This document shows positions 12,861 through 33,029 of a stretch of DNA of 64,000 nucleotides, piece after piece. The DNA is from Cristatella mucedo (lineage: Eukaryota > Bryozoa > Phylactolaemata > Cristatellidae), in the NCBI GenBank assembly GCA_009760855.2, contig WPIO01000019.1, positions 3,223,501 to 3,287,500 on the forward strand, written 5' to 3'. Position numbers and translations under genes: made by a program. The notes under the pieces were generated by a model. That model did not search any database. It had not been told where the DNA came from and saw only the letters and a program-made list of their open reading frames with translations. Position 1 is the first letter of the stretch, and each line of letters opens with the position of its first letter.

Positions 12861-15800
12861 TATTATTATAAAGTTAATTGGCTTCTCATTGTCTATGGTG
12901 GGCTTCTTAATGAGTGGCATGACAACGGATGTTTTCAAATGGGCAGGGACTTCATCGGTAACCAGGAACACACAGCATTTTTTAGAGTGGGTAGCAAAAA
13001 ATCTAAGCAACCAATAAGGAGAACTGTTGAAATAGGGCCTAAATGACTAACTGACTTATTAGCCTGGGAGACAATATTTATAGAGTTCAATGGAGACAGG
13101 CTTGAAGGAGAGAAGAGAAGAAAAGAGAGGGCGAAGCAGTTCGGCACGTGGCAGCAAGGGGAGGGAATTCATAATCAGTTCCATCTTACCACCGAAGAAT
13201 TTGGAGAATCGCTTTGGTAAGTCACAAGCCGGGACACTGGGCAGTATGCTTATTTGGGAGTGGTTAAGAAGGCGGTCCGTAATAGACATTGACATTCTTG
13301 GGCTATTGACCTGTGACTAGATGCCTCGGGGCTCAAACCCACGACCTCGGTGAGTATGGCTGCACACTGCAAGCCATACTCATATTTAACAGTGCGACAC
13401 GATACCACAATTAGTTGTTAAACGATCTTGTCACAATTAAACGATCTGCCACTACTAGTGAGGTGTAGGGTGCCGTTACCAGTTGAAGAGAAACACATAA
13501 ACTATTATACAACCTCGGCCAAACTGGAGACAGTTCGGGCAGTACTTTTTGCTTTACGTTGCACTTTCGTTGTGTCACTCCCGAAGAGCATGAGCTTAAG
13601 ATTCCCTGGCCCATAGCCTCTACTCATCAGCCGTGAAATATGTGTACTGCTGAGTCACTCGAGCCATCTCCTTTCTCCTATGGCGCAGCATGGCTGATTC
13701 ACCAACCATTCAGAGTAGACCACAGCTTAGTAGAATAACTGCAAGAAATCCTTACCAATCGCTCTACCATTTGCAGGAGCTGGTGACCAAGAAAGCTCAG
13801 GTAAGCAAAGTTTCCCACTGCTAACAACCAACACACCGAAGCTCTGGTATCTCGCAGGATTTCCTTTTTGTGGGTGCCACCTGCTAGCTTGGTAATGCAG
13901 CATTTTCGTAACAAACCTTCGTCAGTTCATAATGCACGGTTTTGTGCACATTAAGAGTTTGTGCATTACATCCTGGTTGCTCAGACCCATTTATAGAAGG
14001 GCTTTCGGCCACACTTCAGTGAGTTCAGCAAGTTGTTTGCCTTATGGTATGAGGAATTTAACTCAACTCATAACTGAGAAAAGTCAGTCAATAACCAAAC
14101 CAATAGGGGAAAAATCTTTGCTTCCAAAGAAAACAAGTGTGCATAGCAATTTGAAACTTTGCATCTGACTGGCAGGACAAAAACTAAAAGACTATTGGTC
14201 CATGGCAACACCATATTAAAACAGACCATTCCATGACATTATAGACAACTAGTTAATCATTATCTGGTTAATCACTATTATAAGAAACAGAGGATACATC
14301 TACCAAAGGATACTATCTGGTACTACGGTTGGTGGAACCGAAAGGTGAATCAAAGATGCATTCCTATGACTTAGTCCGCGATATTTTAATTTTTTGTTTA
14401 ACGTTTGCAAGAAACAGTTGTTAATAATAATAATAATTCACTTGATAAAGCGCCTTGTTACGGGATGTACTTCCAAGTGAACAAACGTGGACTTGCTATC
14501 TATAGTTTATAATGGGTGGCGTTTGACAAGGCTACAACGTAGTACATCTCTGGCTTCAGCTAGCTTAATTAAGAGACCAAGAAGGGCAGAGACTGACTGA
14601 CAAGAGGCAAAAAATTGGTCCACAGGCTGCATAATTGCAGACCAACGAGGGCAAACGAATTGGACAGTGGAGCAAATTGGACAACTTGTCTGTTATTTTC
14701 CTTTGCTTGCATACTAGTATAGTTGGTTTAATGGGAAGCAATCTTACATCCATGGGGCCTACCATCTCCTCATTAAAGATCCCACTACTACTACTACTAC
14801 TAATGATAGGAATAAATTTGTATAACACCATCATAGAAATTCATTTCTGTATAGACAATTTAAACATACAAAGAAGCCTGGTCAAATGTTTAGTGGTAAC
14901 ATGCACAGTGTCAACAAGAATAATATGGCTAATGGCTACATGCACAATGTCAACAAGTAAATATGGTTAGTGGTGGCATGCATAGTATCAGCACGAATAC
15001 CCGGAGGCCGTGCCACAAGGCCACCCATAAATAATTATTTGGAAGTAAGCATCGGTCAGCAGAAGGTCACAACGGCAGTTGGATTTGGTGGTTAAAAAGC
15101 CGACTAATTTTCCAATACTGCTATAGTAGTGGCCAAGTATAGTGGCCGATATTACTGGTTACTAGCTTGGGCTGGATGCCTTCATTGTATTGTAGTGTTT
15201 TCAGTATACGTCAGAAATCTCAAATTAGTGTCAGAGGTGCAATCCATATGTAATTCATAACATTGCTAAAATTCGGTCTTGTTTAGATAAGGATACCAAG
15301 TCTAAATTGGTCCATGCATTCGTGACATCCCGTCTCGACTTCTGTAACTCACTGCTTGCTGGCCTACCGGCATGTGCAATCAGGCGATTACAGCTGGTGC
15401 AAAACTCTGCAGCTAGGCTTGTCTGTCGTGAACGGCGCAGTTGCTACATTACACCACTTCTCGCCGACCTGCATTGGCTACCAGTCAAGCAACGGATCGA
15501 CCTCAAGGTTTTGTCGCTCACTTTTAGGTCACTTCATTCTTTGGCTCCAGCCTATCTCTCAGATCTACTCCTCCACCAGGCCAAGCATCGTACCACCTGC
15601 TTTTCGGAATCCAACAGTTTACCCATACCTCATACAAACCTCAAATCCTTTGGAGACTGTGCATTTAGCTCGTATGCTCCCAAAGCCTGGAACTCCCTCC
15701 CGACTTGCATCAGAACGTCCCTGACTTGACCACATTTAAAAAGAACTTAAAAATACACCTATTTAGGACAGAATTTATTGGGTCCCTGTGATTCGTCCTT

Positions 15801-18800
15801 CATGTGCTTATGCATGCTGACACTGTGCATGCTACCACTAACCACACTTGCATGCTGACCCTGTGCACGCCACCCCTAACCACGTTATTCATTTTGTTTG
15901 TTACCAAGCATGATATTACTCACCATTCAATTGCATTTCCCTTTGCAGCAATTGTAAAGCGCCTAGAAAGAGATTTGAGTTCTCTGAGGGCGCTTTATCA
16001 AGTGCATTATTATCAAGTGCATTATTATTCATCCATATAAGTGTGTCCGATTGACAAAAACAAGGCAGTTTCCGTGGCAAGCAAGTACTGTGACAGCAAT
16101 GCCCAGCCCTAACATGCCACTGATTGCATACCAAATGTGAAGCTTCAGAAGCCAGCCTATGTCCAATCCATTTGTATGCATGGAATAAATGCTTAACGAT
16201 GGCGCCCCTTTGGCATGCACATGCACAGTAGAATCAAAATAAGTTTGCAGATTTGAGAAAATAATCTTGTTTGTCAGCTATAGAGCACTTTTCACGACAA
16301 AATATTTTGTTAAATGCCAATGCAGGTGGGCCACGCAACAATCCCAGTATCGATTGCAAAAGTCAGATACAATACCAAAATCTACTTGCTCAAAAAAGGT
16401 CCATTGTCATATCTACTGAAGCTGGTTCTGTGCTTGTGCAGGGTGATGACTGGGAAGATAGATGAGCAAAATGTGCAAAAACGCATTGTTGGGATTAGAC
16501 TTACACTGTTGGGATTAGTTTCTATGCTTTGACAACATCCCCACCTAAAGCTCTTAGCCTGAGGCAATTAGCATATACGACCTAACATGAATGACACCAA
16601 GCATATTAAGGCTTTAAACCGGTGGAGCCAAATCTTTCCTTCTCTCACCTTTGAACGTGTTAGATATGTATGCAGTGCTGCCATCCTCCAGTTGTACTGC
16701 TTGCCCGTCCACTAGCTTCGGTATGATAGGAACTGCTGGGCCAGTGCCAACATGCATACTGCCTACGAAAAGAAAGCAACGTACTCACTAGAAGCAAGAC
16801 CCACTGAACAGCTGGAGCCTACAAACAAAAGGATGCATTCAATGTTAACAGAGATGTATACCACAGGGCACACCACAACAACATCAAGAGTGGCACAGAA
16901 GCATAATACAAAACAGAACCAAGCTTATGGTAAGCTGCTGACAAGGAATTGCTCACAATGGTAGCCTCAGGTATTGGCTCAATATTCTGCAGGCAAAAAC
17001 TGAAATTTACCAGCCAACTTTGCATGCCACTGAATCAAGAAGCTGGTGCTCATAAGGTTACCAAAGAGTAGCCTGCATAGACAGCGTAAATAGCTGCATA
17101 GACAGCTGCCACTTTGAGGATGAGAGCTCAAGCAAGATTGCCAGTCACATGCATCCACTTGTTCTTTTTTAGCAGGCATCAGGATGCAGTGGTTTCCTAG
17201 CAGCAAACATAGGCAGGGGTGCAGCCAGGCAAGTATAGGTAAGACCTTACCCTTACCCAAGAAAGCCAATCACAGGAAAGCTGGCCAACGCATCCGTCAA
17301 CCCAGTCTAGGAGTAGGGGAGGGTCAACTGAGCATCTTTCCCTATGCCTATGATTACAACACGTTCAGTTATAGCATAACACTCTTCAACAATCGTACTT
17401 GCTGCATTTAGTGGTACCGAACAATGATTGCACACAAGTACAAACCCATACCCCTAAGAAATCTCCTCAGCAACCTTCACCCGGTCTATCAATGGTTCAT
17501 AAAGGTACACTTATTAAGTGGTATGCTATTTACCGGTACAAGCCCTGACAGTTACTAAGCCCACTACCCAACCAACAATCAGGGGGGGGGGAGAGAGGAT
17601 AGGAGGTAGTCGGGTTCAATAATCCCAGCCGAGACCGCTACATGGTTCTCCATAGGGTGAGTAACACCTTCACATCGCAACTGCTACAGCTTTCATCAGC
17701 ACTGTTCCAGAAGCCATGGTCAAATCACTTTTGACGACCAGAAAAAAAACAAGCCGGGACTAGATGACGCCGTACGGCACACGTTCAAACAAAAAGAAGT
17801 GACAACCAACGGCCAAGTAGTAGGCACAACTAAAACAAAAGAAATACACTTAATTGGCAAAAACTAATTTATCGAGCAAGAGAACAGACGAGATATGACA
17901 TGATATCAATGTCGGAAATCAAAACTGCTCAGCGATCGATACCAGAAGCAAAATAACATGACCACTAACTAATCTTAGCAAGACTGGCTATGGATATTCT
18001 GCATTCGCTGTCCGCCCCATGATTTGAGAAATGCCTTCCCCAGTGACAGCGTGCCCAATGAGACGGCCAACCTAGCAGAGAATGGGAGCAAACTTGCAAA
18101 TCAAGATTTGCATGGGGCGGTTAGGTTTAAGTTCACCCGGATTCACATCGGGCGGTTTGGTTAGGATGAGCTCCACCGAATTTCACCTGGAAGATGCCAG
18201 TGTTGCAGCCAGCTTTAATCGATATCGCAATAGTAGGTAGACAAAATCAGTAGGTACGTAGAGAGCATTCGGGGCTTTTTTAACAGTGAGTACACATGAC
18301 CAGTCGTTGTGGCAGGCCTACTCCAACATCGGAGGCTAGTAACATCTGGACCCTCCCCACCAAGAGGCAGAGAATGATAAAATGGGCAGCATGGAGGTGA
18401 GGCAGCTAACAGCCCAGTTTACCTACACAGTATGTGCATTTGAAAAGGAACTGGTATACATGCATCGGCCAACCAAGTGGGTTCAACGAAATTCTCCGGA
18501 AGTATCGAGTAGAGACAAACAACTGAACGAAAGAGGCCAGGAACCTAAATCTGGAACAGAATGCCAGGCTGCCTGGTCCCTTGCATGCTTTGCAGCAAAC
18601 CAACAGGATTCACATCTAACCGCAACCAATAGAAAAGATTATAATAATAATAATAGTTATTATTAGAACACACTGGCCCCCACAGGATTCGAAGAACGAC
18701 GCCGGGGCCGAGGTCATGAAAAGCAACTGCCTTACCTAGTGAGCCATTACGGCTCACCGGCATGCACAGGATCAGCATGCAAGTATGGTTAATGACAGCA

Positions 18801-19835
18801 TGCAACAACAGTGTCAGAATGCATAAGTACATAAAGGACGATTCACAGGGACCCACTAAATGCTGCCATAAATAGGTGCATTCTTAAGTTCTTTTTTAAT
18901 GTGGTCAAGTCAGGGGATGTCGTGACGAAAGTCGGGAGTGAGTTCCCGGCTTAGAGAACATACGAACTGAAGGCACGGTCTCCAAAGGATTTGAGGTTTG
19001 TACGAGGTATAGGTAAACAGTTAGATTCCGAAAAGCGGGCAGTACGATGCTTAGTGTGGTGGGGGAGTAGATCTGATAGGTAGGCTGGAACCAAAGTACA
19101 AAGGGACCTGAAAGTGAGGGACACAACCTTGAAGTCGATGCTTTACTTGACTGGTAGCCAGTGCAGGTCGGCGAGAAGTGGTGTGGTGTGGCGACTGCGA
19201 CGCTCACGACAGACAAGCCTAGCTGCAGAGTTTTGCACCAGTTGTAAGCACCTGATTGCACATGCCGGTAGGCCAGCAAGCAGTGAGTTACAGAAGTCAA
19301 GACAGGATGTCACAATTGCATGGACCAATTTAGATGTGATATTTTTATCTAAACAAGCCCGAATTTTAACAATGTTATGTAGCTGAAAGTAGGCAGACTT
19401 GACTGTGGAGCTGATATGCTCGTCTAACCACCGGTCACTTTGGAACATGATGAGGGACTGGCGGCTCTCACCTTTATCCATATAGTGCTCTGCCGCAGCC
19501 TCGCTCAAATGGACGGTGGTGAACAGCTCGCTTTCTCCATCGTGCGGCACTGCGGGGTCGTCGCCGCTACCCTGGAAGTCGAGGCGCTTGTCGTCGGCCA
19601 GCGAAACGCTGCAGTCGCAGCTGCTGCTGCCGACTCGAGCAGCCAGCGGGTGCGTCCGATCCGACCGGTAGCGAGCAATGACGCGCAGACGCGCGTGCGA
19701 GACCAGATGCGCGCGACAGGCACAGGGGGAGGGGGAGAGACCTACAGGCTGTCCGAGCAACCCGTGAGCCGACTCGCCGTCGTCGTCGCTGTCTTTCACC
19801 GAGAGACTCGGTCTGCCGTGCCCCAATCGGTCCAT
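729..19835 (-). CDS. ZNF143: ZNF143/ZNF76 (Staf)-family zinc-finger transcription factor, 9 exons
   Basis: Sequence-specific nuclear activator; the family binds SBS elements in snRNA, tRNA-Sec and many mRNA promoters. Coding exons on the minus strand: 19835-19472, 16762-16649, 7649-7510, 7401-7182, 7090-6911, 6122-5871, 2644-2545, 2431-2314 and 902-729. Every junction keeps phase, and the sum (1662 nt) is a 553-residue protein plus stop, against 638 for human ZNF143 and 570 for ZNF76. Residues ~1-206 hold two acidic activation-type repeats ([22 protein letters not shown]). Residues ~224-397 hold six C2H2 fingers with family-diagnostic helices [45 protein letters not shown] and QTSTLAMH. The rest is Q/G/V-rich. 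Odd point: family finger 1 is not present as a separate unit, and the first finger looks like a finger 1/finger 2 hybrid. ZNF143 versus ZNF76 is not resolved; this may be the single pre-duplication gene. Start ATG at 19835 has a good context but is not proven. Confidence 0.9.
1330..1485 (+). mobile_element. tRNA-derived SINE-1 copy
   Basis: The A-box-like TGGCCCAGTGGTTAAGGTG head is followed by a decayed B-box region. The tail (TGCCTAAATATAG, TTCTCTTAAGGCAC, ATAAATGCATTA) resembles the 3' end of the local LINEs. It lies in the last intron of the ZNF143-like gene. Confidence 0.7.
2314..2431 (-). CDS. ZNF143: ZNF143-like exon 8, C-terminal domain
   Basis: It encodes [20 protein letters not shown] and then [14 protein letters not shown], a Q- and V-rich activation-domain style. 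The donor is CCT|GTACGT, phase 0. The acceptor is CAG at 2434-2432, or TAG six bases upstream; both are phase 2. Confidence 0.65.
2545..2644 (-). CDS. ZNF143: ZNF143-like exon 7, C-terminal domain (donor uncertain)
   Basis: The acceptor GTTTTGCAG|AT gives phase 1 in. It encodes [20 protein letters not shown], a Gly/Val/His-rich stretch like the VT-x-SGTHSV blocks of the family. The phase-2 donor GGCCG|GTGCC fits exon 8 but is weak. If it is not used, the frame continues to a TGA at about 2450. Confidence 0.55.
2661..2712. repeat. (TA)n-rich microsatellite
   Basis: Interrupted TA dinucleotide tract just upstream, in gene sense, of the exon 7 acceptor. Confidence 0.95.
3719..3781. repeat. (GA)n microsatellite
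   Basis: A perfect GA tract of about 62 bp. Reading frames through it are artefacts. Nothing else is recognised in 2,713-4,370. Confidence 0.98.
4372..4500 (-). mobile_element. SINE-2 relic
   Basis: Carries the GCTGATTCAACACCCTCATT opening and GCAGGCAATATAG portion shared with copies at 8.7, 26.8 and 49.4 kb. The tRNA-like box region is badly decayed. Confidence 0.5.
4619..5080 (-). other. Exon-like open frame in ZNF143-like intron 6, function unknown
   Basis: The frame is open for 154 codons between acceptor TTTTCTCTGCAG|CA (phase 1) and a weak donor AGAG|GTTGGT (phase 1). It would therefore fit as a symmetric cassette between exons 6 and 7. The product is Lys/Pro/Trp-rich ([18 protein letters not shown]) and unlike ZNF143. 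Other frames here are also fairly open, so chance is possible. No family is recognised. Confidence 0.22.
5871..6122 (-). CDS. ZNF143: ZNF143-like exon 6, fingers 6 and 7
   Basis: The acceptor is T8-AG|GC. It encodes [18 protein letters not shown] (finger 6) and [19 protein letters not shown] (finger 7), followed by an acidic GEDDTGDD stretch as in ZNF143/ZNF76. The donor chosen is TTTG|GTGAGC (phase 1), which joins exon 7 in frame. Without it the frame would run to a TGA at 5776, giving a protein lacking the C-terminal domain. Confidence 0.88.
6123..6910. other. ZNF143-like intron 5, no internal feature
   Basis: 788 bp between the finger 4-5 and finger 6-7 exons. No repeat or open frame of note was seen. 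Confidence 0.6.
6911..7090 (-). CDS. ZNF143: ZNF143-like exon 5, fingers 4 and 5
   Basis: The acceptor is TTGCTTGAAG|GG and the donor TCAG|GTACGTAAG; both ends are phase 1, so each end falls in a TGEKP-type linker. It encodes [17 protein letters not shown] and [17 protein letters not shown], near-identical to vertebrate ZNF143 fingers 4 and 5. The first linker is HTGERPF; the last is HSGEKPY, a conservative T-to-S change. Confidence 0.93.
7182..7401 (-). CDS. ZNF143: ZNF143-like exon 4, hybrid finger 1/2 and finger 3
   Basis: The exon follows a T13-ACAG acceptor, phase 0. Its first finger reads [10 protein letters not shown] then [15 protein letters not shown]. The first half matches family finger 1 (FRCEYDGCGK) and the second half family finger 2 ([11 protein letters not shown]). 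The next finger ([16 protein letters not shown]) is finger 3. The donor is ACCG|GTATGG, phase 1, inside the HTG|E linker as in other members of the family. Confidence 0.92.
7510..7649 (-). CDS. ZNF143: ZNF143-like exon 3, second activation repeat
   Basis: With acceptor TTATTGAAG|AG, phase 1 in and phase 0 out joins exon 2 to exon 4 in frame. It encodes a second repeat, [19 protein letters not shown], then a Ser/Gly-rich linker ending KK|GTACAT at the donor. An acceptor two bases further in would be phase 0 and break the frame from exon 2, so the upstream AG is preferred. Confidence 0.85.
8718..8905 (-). mobile_element. tRNA-derived SINE-2 copy
   Basis: Read on the minus strand: A-box-like TGGCTCACTACCTAAGG, B-box GGGTTCGAATCC, then GGGCGATCCTTTGTTACTGC and a TGGTGGTGATACC stretch. 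This is the best-preserved B box of this family in the left half. Confidence 0.75.
9060..10690 (-). mobile_element. Degenerate L2-like LINE (family C)
   Basis: The minus-strand frame at 10,325-9,801 contains [15 protein letters not shown] and further blocks of an L2-like reverse-transcriptase C-terminus, with many disruptions. A second copy of the same family lies at about 55.4-57.2 kb. A SINE-1 interrupts the 3' part at about 9,450-9,582. It cannot be active. Confidence 0.65.
9450..9582 (+). mobile_element. tRNA-derived SINE-1 copy
   Basis: Head TTCTAGTGGTTAAAGTGTTT (A-box-like), body ATGGCCGAAGTCAAGCCCC, and LINE-like tail GTGCCTGAATAGATATTAG. It lies inside LINE family C. Confidence 0.7.
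10695..11640 (-). mobile_element. L2-like LINE family B, 5'-truncated (left arm of inverted pair)
   Basis: On the minus strand it encodes the C-terminal part of an L2/CR1-like ORF2, with [20 protein letters not shown] and [20 protein letters not shown], in frames broken near the 3' part. It ends in a (TTA)n tail at 10,695-10,723. No endonuclease or full reverse transcriptase is present. Family B recurs at least a dozen times in the window. Confidence 0.88.
11728..12870 (+). mobile_element. L2-like LINE family B, 5'-truncated (right arm of inverted pair)
   Basis: It starts at the reverse-transcriptase YADD box (FHFYADDT) and runs through [20 protein letters not shown] and the [10 protein letters not shown] block to a (TTA)n tail at 12,826-12,870. 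Frames are interrupted. It is head-to-head with the copy ending near 11,640, with about 90 bp between them. Confidence 0.88.
12871..15254. other. ZNF143-like intron 3 sequence, mostly unrecognised
   Basis: Contains a short minus-strand LINE tail fragment at about 14,425-14,560 and a SINE-1-like B-box remnant at about 13,321-13,350 (minus). No gene was seen. Confidence 0.5.
15255..16028 (+). mobile_element. L2-like LINE family B, 5'-truncated
   Basis: Encodes [20 protein letters not shown] and [20 protein letters not shown], with a frameshift around 15,570. It ends with a doubled AAGTGCATTATTAT tail. Confidence 0.88.
16649..16762 (-). CDS. ZNF143: ZNF143-like exon 2, first activation repeat
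   Basis: The acceptor is TTTTCGTAG|GC and the donor AAAG|GTGAGA; both ends are phase 1. It encodes [19 protein letters not shown], matching the DGQ-x-VQLEDGTTAYI repeats of vertebrate ZNF143/ZNF76 that drive activation of mRNA-type promoters. It is isolated between a 9-kb intron and a 2.7-kb intron. Confidence 0.88.
17026..18640. other. ZNF143-like intron 2 sequence without recognised feature
   Basis: Short homopolymer runs (G9 near 17,583) and a loosely repeated ~45-bp GGTTAGG-x-TTCACC motif at about 18,115-18,190. No open frame of note was seen. Confidence 0.45.
18641..18758 (-). mobile_element. SINE-2 fragment with (TAA)n tract
   Basis: A (TAA)n stretch is followed by the complement of a tRNA-like head (TTCGAATCCTGTG B-box remnant; GGCTCACTAGGTAAGG A-box-like). 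It abuts a LINE family B copy and replaces that copy's normal 3' end. Confidence 0.55.
18759..19450 (-). mobile_element. L2-like LINE family B, 5'-truncated
   Basis: Minus-strand frames include [20 protein letters not shown]. It ends about 20 bp from the donor of ZNF143-like exon 1, so the coding frame of exon 1 appears to read through into it. Confidence 0.88.
19472..19835 (-). CDS. ZNF143: ZNF143-like exon 1 (start exon)
   Basis: The ATG at 19835-19833 has purine at -3 and G at +4. The frame stays open for 121 codons and ends at donor AAAG|GTGAGAGC (phase 1), exactly what exon 2 requires. The C-terminal part (residues ~90-121, [19 protein letters not shown]) is acidic and resembles the region before the activation repeats. 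The N-terminal part is Arg/Ser/Cys-rich and CpG-rich and may include 5' UTR if a later start is used. The open frame runs past the donor into an intronic LINE, so the longer 290-codon reading is an artefact. Confidence 0.7.
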
Positions 19836-20527
19836 TCCGCACTTTCTTGCGACTGCAGAAGACGTTCCTGAAAGGCCCGCAATAACGCAGGTCATGCAAG
19901 TGCATGCCAGGGTGGGGGAACGCTGGAAAACTTGAGAAGACGGCAATAAATCTATCGCTACCGTAACCACAGACGCTAGTGGACGCTTGCGGCTACACAA
20001 ATACAACGGCACCAATACACCGTCACCGGACGAGCGCGCTAGCGTGCTTGCAGCGATATCGACGAGCTCAAGTCTACAGCACGCTAGCAGACAAGGTGGC
20101 GCGCTCTCGCGGGGCAGTCAAAACACTACGCTAGCGTCCAATACCCTTCGAAAGGCCGCAGGCGATATAACACAAGATTTTCCATCATGGCTGCACGTAA
20201 CGTCGCGACGAAGACCGGCGCTGAATGTCTCTATCCAAACCTCGCGGCGCCGCGGCCCCAACGGTCGCGACACGGCGCTAAGGGGGAGGGGAGCCGATAA
20301 GCCATTCGAGTTTTCGAGCGTCGGCATCAGAGAACACTGGGATAACTTACCCAACAGTCCTGGCTTAACCGCCATGCACCTTCACGCAGGCGCATCGGCG
20401 TTCTTCGATTATGCGGTATCCGGTGTCGCTTCAGTACTAATGGATCGTATAGGGATATTTATATGTACGAAAAAATTAACTAATAAAGTAATACAATTGT
20501 AATATTTCATATAATATTGTTTTAGTG
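19836..20527. promoter_or_regulatory. Bidirectional CpG-rich promoter region between ZNF143-like and ZNF511-like genes
   Basis: The 692 bp between two divergent start codons is rich in CpG, GCGC and CGCG (densest 19,970-20,340 and continuing into both first exons), in contrast to the AT-leaning surroundings. An AT-rich patch lies at 20,450-20,520. No TATA box is placed convincingly for either gene. No clear SBS motif (TTCCCAGAATGC core) was seen by eye. Confidence 0.65.
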
Positions 20528-30949
<10,422 letters not shown>

Positions 30950-31714
30950 GCAGATGGCGCCTTCGATTTCTCGCGGACAGCTCTGCGCAGCACGGTAATT
31001 CTTCGACACAAACGTGCACTTTTTTGTGCACTGCCTGCGCTCTCTTGCCGACACAGCGCCCGTTGTGGCCAGTTGCCGGATCTCGTCGTCGAGGCATCTG
31101 CCACTGTCAAGTGACTGCAGTCAAATGTCGATCGATGATTCAGATCCAATCGCTGCTAAGCGTCGACTCAACAGTCAGCGTGGTGATGACACCATCGGCA
31201 ACCTTGTTGTCATTTGAGCGTGCATGCTAATGTGCCACGACGACACGTCTGCCGAGATTGGCTGTCAGCCGCTTGATCGTTTAGTGTGGGAGGCACATCG
31301 AGTGCATCTGTGTGGCCTACTTTGGTACTCAATGATGCTCGGGAATTCTTTCATGCTTTGTTTTTTATTCAAGTGACTGCCCCTCTTTAAGCCCTTACGG
31401 TGCTGTAGGTCTTCGCCACCACATTGTGATGCATGGCAATATTGCTTCGGCCATAGTTGTGGCTCTATTTCATTGTTATCACGAGGCGGTTGTAATTCCC
31501 CGGAACACTGATTATGAGTTTACAGATGCTTGCTTCATAGCAATCGTTTATGCGCTGCTGGTGCGCTTGCACTGCTGACTTGTGAGATCCTGAGTGTTAA
31601 TCATTGACGTTGGGAAGAGAGCTGGACCGTTGTCGACAGAAGCAATTGCTCTGCAGGTCCTAGTTTGTTTGTGGAACTTACTCCCACAATTCTAACGAAA
31701 CGACATATTCCCTC
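30950..31714. other. ZNF511-like 3' UTR / downstream sequence
   Basis: No AATAAA was identified close to the stop codon, so the polyadenylation site is unplaced. No other feature was seen. Confidence 0.4.
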
Positions 31715-31900
31715 CAGTTGAATATTCGGGTGCTCCCTTTCCAGCCACCACGCTGCTACTTAGATGCTGCTCACTTCCTCGATTGCTCTCCTGGCCCGCT
31801 CATCTGTGCATTTTACTTTCTCCTCTTTGTGTGCGAGGCAAAGCCTGTTGGTTACTGCATGCGAACCGAAAGCCGCTTAAGGCTTGGAGTTCCCCGTGGA
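31715..31900 (+). mobile_element. LINE family A 3' fragment
   Basis: Carries the GGTTACTGCATGCGAACCGAAAGCCGCTTA region and preceding ACTTCCTCGATTGCTCTCCT region, shared with the LINE 3' ends at 33.9 kb (complement) and 50.0/50.5 kb. A 205-codon frame spanning this fragment (31,718-32,335) is therefore suspect. Confidence 0.6.
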
Positions 31901-33029
31901 AAGCACTCTAGAGTAACAATTGTTCGCAAGTCTTTGTGGCCACCGAAGCGACTGCGGCTTGCAGAACGATCGGGTCTCAGATGTGCCTGTGACCCAGCAT
32001 CTGCTCCGGCAGCAGCCGTGACACACTGGGCAGCCGCCCAAGCAAGCCCAAATGACCAGCAGCTCCACTGTTTGGCTAGCAGCCTTGGTTGGCTAGCTCG
32101 GGGTGGCTCACCTCGGCCGCCTATCAGCGATGGGTGCCAGCGGCAAGGTGCCTGCGAATTTGTATTCGTCTTCTTCGGAAAGCCTTACCCTAGGCTGCCT
32201 TGCCTGGTACAGACTCTGCAAGTACGGTCGGGTTTTATTTGCTCATTGTGCAGTTTTACCTACCCTCGTCTCGGATTCTTGCTTCAACCGAAGACATTGA
32301 AGGCCCTCTCGGCCCCAATTGGGAGAGATGAATAAGCACACATCGATCCATTCATCGATATGCAAAGCAATGACCAGCCAACGTTGTCACACAGCCTAAT
32401 GCAGTCACACAGCCTAATCCACTTTAATGACGCCTTGCAAAGCTTGTTTGGATCGGGGCATTCAGGTATATGGGCCAATTGCTAGCAAGCAGAATGGCAA
32501 GCCTAAAGCTGCTGAACCACCAGCTCAAACGGCCACACAGTACTTGAACTACTGTGTGGCCGTGACCTCTTTCCATTTACCGCACATTAAACGAACCAGC
32601 GCTCACACTGACAGTCCCTTCGAGGCACGTTTGAAACTCGGTATTCGCATTCTTTGTTTTCGAGGCTGACTGGCAATAACTATACTATTAGGTAACCCCG
32701 AAAAAGCCCGTCGGACAAAAGCGAACGGCAATGCAAGCTGGCAAGGCAAAAGGGCAAAAATAATGTTAACGGATGCCGATTTCAATAGTTACTCATAATT
32801 AAGAGTACTTTATTAGAGAATATAAATACTTAGTATAATTCAAATCACATACCATGCCAGCTTTTGAATATATTTTGAAATGGTAGTTATTATAGATATA
32901 TTATAAGTAAAACGAGTTAATATAGCCTAACAATATTAGCCTCTTTAATTCGTTGTTTAGGTTGGGTGCTATTCCTTGAAGGTAATCTCCCCTCCTATAG
33001 GACTGTTCTGAGGTCGGTTGACATGAACT
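31901..33029. other. No recognised feature
   Basis: Includes a 14-bp direct duplication (GTCACACAGCCTAA) at about 32,384-32,418. No gene was supported. Confidence 0.4.

Noticed and set aside
19143-20015. 290-codon minus-strand open frame
   Set aside because: Chimeric: its upper part is ZNF143-like exon 1, and after the GTGAGAGC donor at 19,471 it reads into an intronic LINE.
31718-32335. 205-codon plus-strand open frame
   Set aside because: It begins in a LINE family A 3' fragment, has no family motif and no splice or composition support.
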